Notes: a model not told the origin generated them from the letters alone. DNA of 64,000 bases from Phanerochaete sordida (GCA_019973155.2 BPQB01000011.1:186001-250000); one strand, 5' to 3'. Positions 11,085-22,148 are shown, numbered from the stretch's first letter. Numbers and translations: made by a program.

Positions 11085-13152
11085 TTAGGGTATCCTCCGT
11101 GAAGTCGGCCCGGGCCCTGGCGAAACAGTACGCAGCAAGGACTCGGACGAGGGCGCCGCCGAGAGCCCGCCACCCTTCGGCGGCGGCACGGGGATATCCC
11201 AGAACCGGTCGATAGAATCGACGGGCGACGGCGTCGCGACGACGTCTGCCTTCAGCGAGCGCATCGTCATGCGGGCCGTCGTGCGTGCAGCAGTGTGTGC
11301 GCCGACCATGTCGCGGAGCACCGTGTCTCCGTGTGCCTCGACGGGCGACGCGCCCGGCGTCGCGACGCTCTCGTTGCTTGCGCTCGCGGCTCGGTGCGCG
11401 AACGGATTCCGCATCCAGCGCTCCTCCTCGGGCGTCCGTGCCGCGCCTGACATTGCGAGGCTCTCGCTGCTCGCATTCGCGGGCGGGTCCGCGAACGGGT
11501 TCTTCCAACGCTCTTCCTCGGGCGTCCGCGGCGCGCCCGCATCCGCTGACGCGTACGAGCTGCGCGCGGACGCCATGTACGCCGACGCGCGCGCGAGCTC
11601 CGCCGCGCCGTAGTACTGGCTGTCGTAGTGGCTGTCCGTGCTCGCGCTCTGCACGCGGATGACGGGAAGATTCGGAAAGCGGCGCGGCGCCCAGTCCGGC
11701 GAGACGACGGAGGACGCGGCGCTCTCGACGAGGTGCGTCGTGCTGCGCGGCGTGTCGCTCGCGTACGCGTCGTACGGGTCGGGCGGGGGCGTCCCGAGGG
11801 CCGGCGTCCCGAGCGCGCTGAAGCTCGGCGGCGTCGCGCCGAACGGGTCGTCCGACACCTGCACCATCGCCATCCCGCTTCCGTGTCCGGGACGGAGCGC
11901 GGGGGTGGGGAGGCGGAGCGAGGCCCCGAGGGACGCCGCGTCGGCGCTGCGGCGCCGCCAGAGCGGGTCCTCTGACGCGGCGTACGACGCGCGGTACGCC
12001 TTGCGGCGGCGGCACCAGAAGAACAGGCACACGACGCCCGCGAGCAGCGCCAGGCCGCCGACCGAGCCCGCGGTCCCGGCGATGACTGCGACGCGTGAAA
12101 CGGACCTGGAGGCGCGCGCGCGAAGGTGTGTCGATCAGCCGTGCCTTCTCGCTGTGAGCGCATATCACGTACCTGGAGGAAGCAGCGTCTGCGGCTGTCT
12201 GAGCGGGTGATGTGTTGGTGGCGAGGGCTGGGGGCGGTGACCAGCTTGACTCTACCGCCTGAGGATCCGATGTCGGGAGAAAGCTCGTTGGTGAAGATGC
12301 AGTTGGTGGTATCCCTATGGCACCCGCAGGCGGCAACGGTGAACTCGAGGTCGTCTGAGACGACCGAGTAGTTGCCTGTGGCGACGATAAGTTGGAACTG
12401 GAATGGAGGTCAGAGGAAGAGCTGGCCGAAGCAGTAGTTGAGGTGTCACTGGTGATACGCTGGGAAGTAGAAGAAAGAGAAGAAGATGATATCGCAGATG
12501 CCGAAGATGCGGAGATGCTCGAAGTAGAGACCGATAGAGTGCTGCCGCTGGTGCTAGAACTCCTTGACTGAGCCGGTTGTGAAGGGGAAGATAAGGAATG
12601 CTCCCGGGTGGAGGAGCTCGCGGACGAAGTCGAAGAAATGGGCGCAGATGAAGAAGATGAGACCGTGAATAATGCAGAGCTTGAAGACGGATTTTGCGTG
12701 GATGAGGCAGAGGAAGAAGATGAGCTTGAAGAGCTCGAAATCCCCTGCATGAGCTTGTTTGGTGCAATTGAACTCGAACTAGACGTTGCTGTGGCTGCCG
12801 TTGCTGAGCGGGCAGTGGTCGATGTCCGCGAAAGCCTCGAGCCCTGGCCAGAGTCTCCGTCATTCCCAGTCACGTTCGACAGCGAACGGCAGTCTCTGCG
12901 TTCTATGGCATCTCGATGGGGGAGGCGAAAGCGTGCAGAACGCATCTCCGTCTGCATTATCAGGTTCTGGTGCGGGCCCGCTGGGTCAGCGATGATAATA
13001 TTACAATATGTCGCGTACGCACCTCGCAATCCGCTTCGGCCGGGGATGTGTCCAAGAAGCTGCAGGAGCAAGGGGACCGCAAGGGCTGCTCGGACGACGC
13101 ACAGGGTCAGGTGAACGCAGGGTGAGAAGGGCTGTCGAAACTGTACACTCAA
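11085..13152 (-). CDS. Ser-rich single-pass membrane protein, sensor-like
   Basis: Two exons, 13152-12173 and 12105-11085, in phase, about 666 residues. A long Ser/Thr-rich (mucin-like, likely O-mannosylated) outer region runs to about residue 325. One transmembrane helix follows (VAVIAGTAGSVGGLALLAGV plus VCLFFWC), then a basic stop-transfer RRRK and a 280-residue cytosolic tail. The tail holds a tandem duplication in which each unit begins RTPEEERW and continues NPFA. The layout is that of fungal wall-stress sensor-like proteins, but no WSC or Mid2 domain is seen. The 5' end is uncertain: the frame opens at TTG. A hydrophobic LTLCVVRAALAVPLLLQLLG could be a signal peptide, but no in-frame ATG precedes it; the first in-frame ATGs lie near 13010-12945. 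Confidence 0.7.
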
Positions 13153-14601
13153 GTGTCATATGCCTTTTTTCTTCGGCTTCATCACGCCTGATGGTCGCAT
13201 GCGCAGGAGATGAAACGGCATGCGGATACGAGGGGACGAGGCGTTCGAGAGCATCAAAAGATGATGTTCTGGCGGGATCCACGCTCATTTGAGTGATGCG
13301 ACCCTCCTCTGTCCCCTCCTCGGAGAATGAGCACCGCATACTGAGTACGACCGTGCATGATGAGAGGTTGGGCAGATGGCGTTGAAACAAGCCCGGACGG
13401 CGACTCTGATTATGTGGTGCACCTGCAAGGATAAATCCCATTCGCTGCACGCACGTTCATGTTGGCGACATGATCTCCGCTGTTCTAGGGCCAGCGAACG
13501 ACGGTCGCTGGTGAGACTGGACCCCATGGCTTCACGATCCTACCTGTACCCATAATCAGTCAAATGCACTGGGAAATGGGATTGTGGGCCACAAACATTG
13601 GAAACCGGCAATCAGTCTGCCAGGCTTTGTGGGATGGCATCGCCAAGAAGCAAAGCATTTCCAGTTGAAGCTTGTGCTTTGACAGGCGTGGATGCGTACT
13701 GCTGGCGACTGCGCATGTGGCCAGAACAACAGTATGCCAGAACCCGCCGGTCCAGCGGCGCAGAGATCCTATTTCCCAAACCGCAGGGCGGCGCCTCAGA
13801 AGGGGCAGGAGCAGCTATATATGACACGAGTACACAGCGGTCTTTGCTCACCGAACCAACTCAGTCGCCACTGGTCGGGCTGCAGCCGCGGCTCAACACA
13901 GCACGGCCGCTACGCGAACAGGACGAGAAATCGGGGCTGTGGCATTGTATCCTCCCAGCACATGTTGGGCTGGAGTCATACCGAGGTCGCCGGTGGCAGC
14001 ACAGGATACATGCCCGCGAGCCCCAGGAGGAGGTCGAGGTGGAACAGGTCCAAAGCATCGCCTTGGCGATGCGCGCGCTCCGATGATGGGCGCTTTGAGG
14101 CTGATGCGCGTCTTTCCATTTCTGGAATGCGGCGGGGGCGGCCAGCCCTTTGCTTCTACCGTCTACCATCCGAGCAACAATGCCGTGCGTCTCCACCCTT
14201 CTGCCCATTTAATATTTTCGATAGTTATGGGCCAAGGTAGCCTGAATGCGCGTGCTACGCGTGAGGACAACTGGAAGTGTCCCAGGGGCGGCCGTGGGTA
14301 CAAGTATGCCATCGCGCGGCTGGAACGCAGGGTCCGCTGCGCTGTACTTTTCCTTGGGTCGATCTATGCACTCATTCACTGATGCTGGAAGCCAAGTTGG
14401 CGCATTGCTACACATGTGCGCACCCACCTTCAGCTCCAATCTGTTGATGACTGCGTCGCAGTGAACCCCCTACGACCATGCATTGATATCCAGACATCGC
14501 CCCTGCGCTGACGGGGATGCGCTCTGCACCCTACGCCTATGCCTGCACCGAATACTGTCCTAGGATATGTTGGCTGCCACAATCAATGTTTCCTAGGCTC
14601 T
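13153..14601. other. Gene-poor stretch
   Basis: Several frames of 100-180 codons overlap on both strands without domain, signal peptide or consistent splicing. I do not support any as a gene. A short motif encoding TLPVVLTR on the minus strand at about 14255-14285 recurs at about 15225-15260 and may mark a dispersed repeat. A TATA-like ctatatatga lies near 13815. Confidence 0.4.
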
Positions 14602-15113
14602 CTACCTCTTCTTGGAGCCGCTGAGGTCCTCAGCCTTGATCCAGCGCGCCGGTACGCCCTTCGAGACCAGCAGGTCCGTGACCGCCTTGATCTGCTTGCC
14701 CTGCACCATCACCTCCATATCCGCCGACTTGCCTGGCGGCGGCTCGACTAGAACGCCGCGTTAGCGTGCATACCCCGACACGAAACACGAGCAATGCTTA
14801 CCGGCAGTCGAGCTCGCGCAGGAGCTGTGGAAGCTCTGCGCGAGCTCGGCCGCGTTCAGGCCGTACGTCTCGAAGCCGTGATGAGCGTGCACGCCTTGCG
14901 GTCCTGCTGGATCTTGACCGCGACGTGAACCGGCTTCACCGCGCCCTTCCTGGCGTCCCTGTCAGCGCACACGCCTGCTTACTTATCGCGCGCGGCGCAG
15001 GAAACTCACTTTCGGACGGTCTCGCCGCTCTCGGTGCGGATCTCGTGCCAGACCTGCATGTTCTCGCGGATGCGGCGGGGCGTGTCCTCGCGCTTCATGA
15101 ACTCCACAACCAT
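14602..15113 (-). pseudogene. Truncated, frameshifted copy of eIF2D (TMA64) C-terminus
   Basis: Read on the minus strand, three exon-like blocks (15113-15010, about 14953-14804, about 14751-14602) encode the last about 165 residues of eIF2D/ligatin, a SUI1-fold initiation/recycling factor. Diagnostic pieces are ENMQVWHEI, VAVKIQQDRKACTLIT, GFETYGLNAAELAQ, SSCASSTAVEPPPGK and MEVMVQGKQIKAV, ending KGVPARWIKAEDLSGSKKR. The two introns keep GT...AG ends. About 14878 one base is missing between the codons for LIT and GFE, so the frame breaks into an early stop. Nothing of the N-terminal PUA or winged-helix parts of eIF2D (normally 550-600 residues) lies upstream. I infer a partial DNA-level duplication that has decayed. 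A sequencing error would explain the shift but not the truncation. Confidence 0.75.
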
Positions 15114-16856
15114 CTTGCATCATCAGAGCAACGACGCAGTGCCGTCTTCTCTCTTCTCGCTATTGCTTTTCTCGCTATTGCTTTTCTCGCTAAGTCATTG
15201 TGAGTCGGGATATTGACAACACGCGTAATACGCGTAAGAACGACCGGGAGCGTTACAGGGCAAGCGAGTGTACGGGCGCCGCAGAGCGCGCCGTGCTGTA
15301 CGCAGTGCGCCAGCGACGCGATGCGCTGGACGAGGTTCCCGACGTCGAGAGGCGGGCATACCAGTGGGGCCAAAGAGGAGAGCCAGGTGAGCCCGTGTAT
15401 TCGCGTTCAACAAACCCACGTGATCGCGGTCGACCGTTCGCCAGCCTCCAAGGTATAAATACGCTCGCAAATCCTCCAGCCTCCCCATCTCTCTTCTCTC
15501 TCCTCCTCCATCTCTTTGCAAGCCATAGGGACCTGGGCCGACGCCTCTCCCCAATGGTTTCTCGGCATGGTGCCTAGCCTCTCCCTGCGCGACGCCGGGT
15601 CACCGAGGTACTCACCCTACCTGCTGCCGACGCCACTGGCGGGTTCGCCCAAGTGCGACCCGCCGCCGAGCGACTCAGGCGCGACTAGCCTCGTTCGCTT
15701 CGGTCACCGTGGCTGACACAGACGTGCTCCGGCGCGCTCTGTGCCGTGGACGCCTGTGCTTGTCGCGCTATCGTCCACGGAAATACGAGGCCGCTTCGGC
15801 GGAATGGCGAGACCGGCCTCGTCTGCTGCTCTTGCCAGCCACCGGTCGCTCCTAGCGGAGGTGCCTCGTAGGCTCGTCGTCCTCACTCACCATGGGAGCA
15901 CTTGCCGCCTCATCGGACTTGCCCTGGCGGCGCTCCGGCGGGGTTCCTGGGGGATGGGCAATCACTAGTACTGTGGTTGTCCTGGTGCAGGCCTCTACGC
16001 GGCCCCCCGGGACGAGTAACCTGCTTGACTTTGGTTAGCGGGCGAAACTAGCATGCACCGAACCTGTTTGTCTTGAAGTCTAGTCATATGTTTGTGTTTT
16101 GCACCGATGTTCTGGATAGAATAAGATTCTGTTCATAACTGCAACATGTTGCGAGGAGTGAGCGTCGTGGCTTGTTCAAAGACACGGTAGTTGGCAAGTA
16201 CATACCTCAGAGCGTGCGTCGCGCGACAGCGCCATAGCGCCGCTTGCGTCTGACCACCATCATGGCCTCGACGTCCATACTACACTCCCTGCCTGTGACG
16301 CGTTCCCTACCTCTGAACCCTCGCGCTGACTGAGAACACGCGTAGCGAATTGCTCAGAGTTGCAGTAGATTCGGCGTCCCGCAGAGTCTCGTGCCATCGG
16401 CTGCAAAGCGCATTGCCTTGCAAGTTCCTCGACCCTGGCCTGCGACTGTGCGACGCCAAGTCCACCGTATCCGTGCACAGCCGGGTCTCTCTCAGATCTC
16501 ATGTTTACTCTCTGACTTGCAAGAAGCCGAGACACAGGGACGCAGCGCGCGGCCTACCAGCTCACATGCGCGCGTCGGGCTTCAGCCCTGCCCCCCGACT
16601 GTCCAAGACTCCCGCGCTGTGCACGCGGACACTGGCGGTCAATGCATACGCCGCCAAGCAGCGCACAGCCACGACCGTCCGCCGACGCTGCGGGCAGCGC
16701 AGGCCCTGAAACGGCGCTGGTCGTCGCCTCGTGTGCCATGTCTTGGAGTGCGTCCCTGCTATAAGATTCGCGACGGCGGTCCTCAGGGGGTCGTCTCGTT
16801 GCTCGAGGGCTCCCGGCGACATCGCTTCGTCATCCTCCTCCAGATCACAGCGCGGC
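15114..16856. other. Gene-poor stretch with tandem repeat and TATA-bearing segment
   Basis: At 15157-15192 a 15-bp unit (ttctcgctattgctt) is repeated about two and a half times. At 15460-15475 a TATA-like gtataaatacg is followed by a C/T-rich leader (15476-15515), which looks like a fungal promoter. Downstream are only short frames, for example a 49-codon one beginning MVPSLSLRDAG near 15569, with no recognisable product. The promoter may have lost its gene. The last about 400 bp should hold the GMC promoter. Confidence 0.4.
15157..15192. repeat. 15-bp tandem repeat
   Basis: The unit ttctcgctattgctt is repeated about two and a half times head to tail, directly beyond the truncated end of the eIF2D fragment. 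It is non-coding as far as I can see and may be a scar of the rearrangement that placed the fragment. Confidence 0.7.
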
Positions 16857-19680
16857 ATGGAAAGCCAGCTCGCAGACCTCCAGGACGTGTCGAACAAAAC
16901 GTTCGACTACGTTGTTGTTGGTGAGCGTCGACCTTTGCTCAGACCTCTGGACCATAAGAGCTAATGCCTCTGCCAGGTGGTGGTGTGCGTCCCCAAATTC
17001 CGATGTCCCGGAGCGCCTACTGAAAGAGCTATACAGACCGCAGGATGCATCGTGGCCAGCCGCCTATCTGAGGACCCAAACGTCATTGTCGCAGTCCTCG
17101 AAGCGGGCCCGTCGCACCTGGAAGACCCCGTTATTCGTACGTCTTACCTACCATTGCTCTGTTCAGCACCTCAACTCTTGCACAGTGAACCCGCATTCAT
17201 TCCTCAAGCCCATCCTAAACCCCGAGTATGACTACAATTACAAGACTGTCCCGCAGGAGGGTCTCGATGGCCAAGAGGCCATGTTTGTTCGGTAAGGATA
17301 ATCTCTTCTTAGGCCTAGTGGTCTCGGTGGAGTAAGTATGCTCAACGTCGTGTATGCCGCTAGCGGTCGTGGTCTTGGTGGTACCTCTCAGATCAACTGG
17401 ATGATTTGGACCATACCTCAGCGTGACGAAATCGAAGGTGTGGTTGCCCTTGCTCACCACACATCTGCGACTCACGTGGAGCTGCCAGCCATTGGCAAGC
17501 TGGGCAACGAAGGCTGGACGTGGGAGAACTTCCACAAATATCAGAGGAAAGTGCAAAGGTGCGTCGTCTGCAAGCGCGTCGACATACCAGCTCACGACTA
17601 TCCCTCGTAGGTTCTACCCTCCGCCCGACGACGAGCGACAGGAATACAAGGACCTGTACAACTCCGAAACTGTCGGGCACGATGGTGAGAGCAGCGTGGC
17701 GTTGGCTCGGGCAGCACTCACAGCAAATAGGCCCGGTTCCTCTGATCTTCTCTCGCGATGGCTGTGGCGCGGAGACCCTCTGGGAGAAGGTCGGTGTTAC
17801 CCGTGTTTCCGCGTTCCACTACTAACCTTCCTGCGTCAGACGTTGGGCACGTACGGCGTCAAGTCTGTGAAGACGAGTGTGAGCACTATGACGTCCGCTG
17901 CCAATCACTGCTCATACCCCAGATAGCTGGACGGAGACGTGAGCACATCGTCTGCACACCATATCACCGACTGAGCGCGCTGCAGATCAAAGGCATCTAC
18001 AAGAACATCTCGAACATCGACCCGAAGACGCGCGAGCGCGCACACGCTGGCATCGTACGCATCACCGCCACACTTCTATGTATACGCTTCTGAGAGGTTT
18101 TGATGCCAGACATACCTTCTCCCTGCGCTCAAGCGGCCGAACCTCAAAGTCCTCACCGGCGCGTCCGTGCACAAAATCCTGACCGAAGGGGCCGACGGCA
18201 CCGTCGCTGCCTCCGGCGTACAGTTCGAGCACGGCGGCCAGGTGTGCACTGTCTTCGTCCGGAATGAGGTGGTCGTTTGTGCTGGGTATGGCGCCTGCGA
18301 AGCCGTGTTTACGTCGAATCTAACGCTCGTCCTGCAGAGTGATCAAGTCGCCGCAGGTCCTGGAGCTCAGCGCGATTGGCGACCGCAAGATTCTGGAGCC
18401 GCTGGGCATCGGTGTCAAGATCGACCTGCCCGGCGTCGGTGCGAACATGCAGGAGCATGTCGTGATGGGTATCAACAGATGGAGTGAGCTTCTCTGGTCG
18501 TCTCTACGCCGAGTGAAGCTGACGTCGGGATGGCAGAGGTCAAGGAGGACTTGAACATCGTCACCGGCGGGATGGTCGACGAGCCAGCACAAGCGAAAAA
18601 ATGGAGCAAAGTCCTGTAAGTGTCGCAAGAGCCTTCACAAGACACACGCTGAAGTACCCTGATCAGCGGGCTGCCGCACACGATCCAAATGGTAGTCAAC
18701 AGCCTCTCGTTCGTCCCGATCCAGGACGCCAGCGACCGCGCCGAGCTGCTCGTCCGCAGGCAGCAGGAGAAGCTCGCACGCGACGCAGGTGCCTACCCGC
18801 CCGGGCTGAAGGCACAGCACGAGCTGCAGCTGCAGATGCTCGCCGACCCGCGCGTGCCCGACTTCGAGACCCAGTTCTTCCCGTTCATGTTCAACTTCTT
18901 CCCGAACCCCGAGCCCGAGAAGCCGTACCTGAACATGTTCCCGATCCTCGGGCGGCCGTTCAGCCGCGGCACGGTCGTACGTCCATAGCTTCGCTGGTTC
19001 CGGTCATGCACTCATGAATAATGTTGCAGCATATCACCTCTGCGGACCCCAAAGTCGAGCCAGCCATCGATCCGCGCTACTTCAGCGAGCAGATCGACCT
19101 GGACATCATGGTCGACAGCGTCAAGTTCATACGCAAGGTTGCGCAGACCGAGCCGTTCGGCAGTATCATCGAGCGGGAAGAGTTACCGGGTCCGGACGTG
19201 CAGACCGACGAACAAATCTACGGTACGCCGAGCATTGGCTGCGGGGCATTATCGGACATCTGCTCACGATAGAGTGTCTACAGAGTACGTGAAGAAATAC
19301 TCGGGCTCCTCTTGGCGTGAGTATTGTGTGCCAATCGACTGTAGTACTGTGCCGTGACGCGAATGCCTTGCATAGACACCTGCGGGAGCAACTCGATGAT
19401 GCCCAGGGACAAAGGTGGGGTGGTCGATGCCAAATTCAAGGTCCACGGTACGAAGAATATCAGGGTTGTCGACCTATCGATCCTACCATTGCAAACGGCA
19501 GTGCATCCGCAAGGTACGTCTGGGGACAGTCTTCCAGAAGCCCACTTTCTGGCTCACAGGAGCCGTTGAACAGCTACGGTATACACACTCGCGGAGATGG
19601 GTGAGCTGCGCTTTATTGCTGTCAAAACAGGGGCTGATCTCTGTCATATAGCGTGCGATATAATTCGTGGCCGTTCATAA
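16857..19680 (+). CDS. GMC oxidoreductase (aryl-alcohol oxidase / choline dehydrogenase-like)
   Basis: Twenty exons could be joined in phase, about 600 residues. The FAD-binding N-terminus reads FDYVVVGGGTAGCIVASRLSE with acidic VAVLEAGPS. GRGLGGTSQINWMIW is the GMC signature 1, and IKSPQVLELSAIGD is signature 2. The C-terminal catalytic region reads WHTCGSNSMMP (His base) and LSILPLQTAVHPQATVYTLAE (second His), then a short end RGRS. The family oxidises alcohols with FAD and, in wood-decay fungi, feeds H2O2 to peroxidases. No signal peptide is seen, so an intracellular enzyme is likely. Exon 2 is only 8 nt (16977-16984) and another exon only 12 nt (17927-17938, encoding LDGD). A decayed relative of the C-terminus lies at about 36 kb. 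The substrate cannot be told. Confidence 0.9.
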
Positions 19681-20009
19681 CTCGATGATCGCAGGGCGCG
19701 AATCTGCAGTGGCGTCGCAACAACCGCTGTGCAGCTTGTTATGTGTATGACATTACTAGCAGTCGCAGACGCGTCTGTTGCGAAAGAATTCGATGCTGGA
19801 GTAGCTGAGCAAACGAGGCACGATGTCGAACTCAGTAAAGCGCAGTCCCACTACAAAGACTTACCCATGGATGCCAAAGTGAACCCAGCGCAAAACACAC
19901 GGAGATTGCTAGTTGAATAATGAGATGCGATTGTGCATTATAATGTTACAGTAATGCGAAATAAGGGTATCTATGCTACAACAATCCCAGAGTCCGGAGA
20001 CCTATCAGA
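19681..20009. other. Intergenic, convergent 3' ends
   Basis: About 330 bp between the stop codons of the GMC gene (+) and the BAG protein (-). AT-rich near 19920-19985. No gene seen. Confidence 0.5.
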
Positions 20010-22148
20010 TCAATGCGCCTCGATATCCGACCACTCCGCCTCGTTGAGCTCGCTGAGGACCTCGTCCGCCTCGATGATGTCCAGGTCCTCCTCCGGCTTC
20101 TCCACGACGACCGGCTCGTCCGCGGGCTTGTGCGGCGCGGGGTCGGGGATCGGGTTCGACGCGAGGAGGAAGGTGTCGTCAGAGGGTGTGGGCGATGAGG
20201 GCGCGGGTGAGGAAGGCTCGTGGGTCTCTTCGGCGGCGACAACGTCGGCAGCAGGGGCGCTTTCTGGGGCAGGTGTAGAGTCGTCCGAAGGCACGGACTG
20301 GGTTTCAGCAGGCGGTTGGGATGTGGCCGTCTCCTCATGGATCACAGAGTCTTCGAGCGAGGGCGTGTCGGCGTCCACGGTCGGCTCGGCGGCTGCTGGC
20401 TCAGGAGCGGGAGCGGGAATTTCTGCAGCTTTCTCGGCGGCAGACTCGACAGAGGCTTCTACAACAGCCGGCTCGGGCGTGGGGGTCTCGACGGCAGGGG
20501 TCGTGCCTTCAGCGGGAGCAGTCTCGACTGGCGCAGTATCGATGACATCGGCGGCAGCGGGCTCGGAAGCGGGTTCGACGGAAGGAGCAGAGTCGGAGGG
20601 GACGTTGTCGGCAGGTGCAGGCTGAACATCTTGCATCACGATTTCGGGGGACTCGACTTCGGCGGCAGCGACGGGCTCGGTGGATGGAGCTTCAGTGGGC
20701 TCCACAGTGGCGGGTGCAGAAGCGGTGAGGGTCTCGACCGGTGCGGGGGTGGCATCGTCGGCGACCTCAGCAGCGGCCTCGACCTCGACCTTCTCTGCAG
20801 CGTCCTGGATGGGGATCGAAACCGAGTGCTCCTCAGCGACGGGCGTGCGCGCACGCTCGCGGCTCTCCTCGACGCGGCGGCCGATCGCACGGAGTGCGCG
20901 CTCGACCTCGTGCACGACCTCCTTGCGGCGCCCGCGCACGGCGTCGTCGCCGAAGCTCTCGACAGCGTCGAGCTGCGCGAGAAGCCCGTTGAGCGCGTGC
21001 TCGTACGCGTGCACGGGCTTGTTGCGCGGCGTGTACGCAAGCTCCGTCTCCGAGTCCGAGTCCCAGCCGTTCGCCGTGCGCGCGAGGTCGAGGTCGAGGT
21101 CGAGGTCCGTCGGGAAGACGAACGAGGACTCGAGCGCGCGCAGACTCTCCTCGATGCGCGCGATCGTGCCGAGGGAGAGCGTGCGGCCCTGCGCGGCCTC
21201 GCGGCGGTCCTTCGCTTCTTGGGCTTGCGTGGGCGTCATGGCGGGCGTGCGGTGAAGGTCGGCGCCCTCGGTGGCGGGAGCGGGCGAGGGTGTGTTGACG
21301 GGGATGGTGAAGGACGAGGGCGTGGCAGGCTTGGCGGGTGCTTCTGGCTGGCTCTTCGAGAAGTTGAAAGGGACGGCGGGTGTCTCGCGTGCCTTGCCCT
21401 TGTCGACCTTCGCCTTCTTCGCGGCGGGGACAGCGCCGACGAGCTCGGAGAGGAGGTGCTCGAGAGTCTCACGAACCTCGTCGTCGGCCTCAGACTCGAG
21501 GCGACGCTTGAGCTCGGACTTCACAGAAGTGGGTTGGGGCTGGACATTCGTCGGGGCTGCCTGAGACTGGAAGGAATGCGCGGTCAGGACCACAGGATCG
21601 AGCAGAGCAGGGAAGGGACATACAGATCCAGACGCAGCGGGCTTCTCAGCGATCTCCGCGCCGCCGAACTGGCGGGTGAGGAGTGCAATCCAGTGTTCCT
21701 GCTCGCGGCGCTGGGCCTCGCGGATGCGTTCGGCCTCAGCGCGCTTGCGGGCGATGGCGGCGGCGCGCGCACGCTCGGCCTCCTGGCGCTGCTGGATGAG
21801 CTCCGCACGGCGGCGGGCGGCGTCGAGCTCGGCGCGGCGGCGGTAGCGTTCGGCGTCGATCAGGGAGTAGGTCTCGCCGTAGTAGAGGGCATGCTCGCGT
21901 TCGTAGAGGGCCTCGAGGAACTCGGCGGCCTGGGCGCGGCGGTGTGCCTGCTCGCGGAGGGCGGCCTCGCGGTAGCGGCGCTCCTGCTCGGCGCGCTGCT
22001 GCTCGCGGAGGGCCTCGGCGCGGGCCTGGGCTACGGCGTAGTCGTATGCGGCGCGGTGCACGGCGGCCTCGGCGGCGCGCTCATAGTTGTATGCCTGGCA
22101 GGCAGGGTAGCCGGCGTGGATGGCGGAGGCGGGGGTCAAGACGAACAT
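20010..22148 (-). CDS. BAG-domain protein (Hsp70 nucleotide-exchange type)
   Basis: Single uninterrupted exon from an ATG at 22148, 712 residues. Residues 30-160 are an Arg/Ala/Glu-rich helix with heptad-like spacing, probably a long coiled coil. Residues about 325-430 fit a BAG domain: IARIEESLRALES, then HAYEHALNGLLAQLDAVESF and RGRRKEVVHEVERALRAI, the helices that contact the Hsp70 ATPase domain. The C-terminal third is low-complexity Pro/Ala/Glu/Thr and ends in an acidic EEDLDIIEADEVLSELNEAE. BAG proteins release ADP from Hsp70 and link it to other machinery. The intron-free structure is unusual beside its neighbours. The first about 20 residues may act as a membrane or targeting segment, but this is not clear. 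Confidence 0.8.
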   Translation of the reverse strand: MFVLTPASAIHAGYPACQAYNYERAAEAAVHRAAYDYAVAQARAEALREQQRAEQERRYREAALREQAHRRAQAAEFLEALYEREHALYYGETYSLIDAERYRRRAELDAARRRAELIQQRQEAERARAAAIARKRAEAERIREAQRREQEHWIALLTRQFGGAEIAEKPAASGSVCPFPALLDPVVLTAHSFQSQAAPTNVQPQPTSVKSELKRRLESEADDEVRETLEHLLSELVGAVPAAKKAKVDKGKARETPAVPFNFSKSQPEAPAKPATPSSFTIPVNTPSPAPATEGADLHRTPAMTPTQAQEAKDRREAAQGRTLSLGTIARIEESLRALESSFVFPTDLDLDLDLARTANGWDSDSETELAYTPRNKPVHAYEHALNGLLAQLDAVESFGDDAVRGRRKEVVHEVERALRAIGRRVEESRERARTPVAEEHSVSIPIQDAAEKVEVEAAAEVADDATPAPVETLTASAPATVEPTEAPSTEPVAAAEVESPEIVMQDVQPAPADNVPSDSAPSVEPASEPAAADVIDTAPVETAPAEGTTPAVETPTPEPAVVEASVESAAEKAAEIPAPAPEPAAAEPTVDADTPSLEDSVIHEETATSQPPAETQSVPSDDSTPAPESAPAADVVAAEETHEPSSPAPSSPTPSDDTFLLASNPIPDPAPHKPADEPVVVEKPEEDLDIIEADEVLSELNEAEWSDIEAH

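Noticed and set aside
13001..13450. 149-codon minus frame upstream of the Ser-rich membrane protein
   Set aside because: It has no domain or signal peptide, and joining it to the Ser-rich exon through the obvious gtgcgt donor breaks the frame. It may still contain a real first exon, so it is mentioned under the unresolved 5' end.
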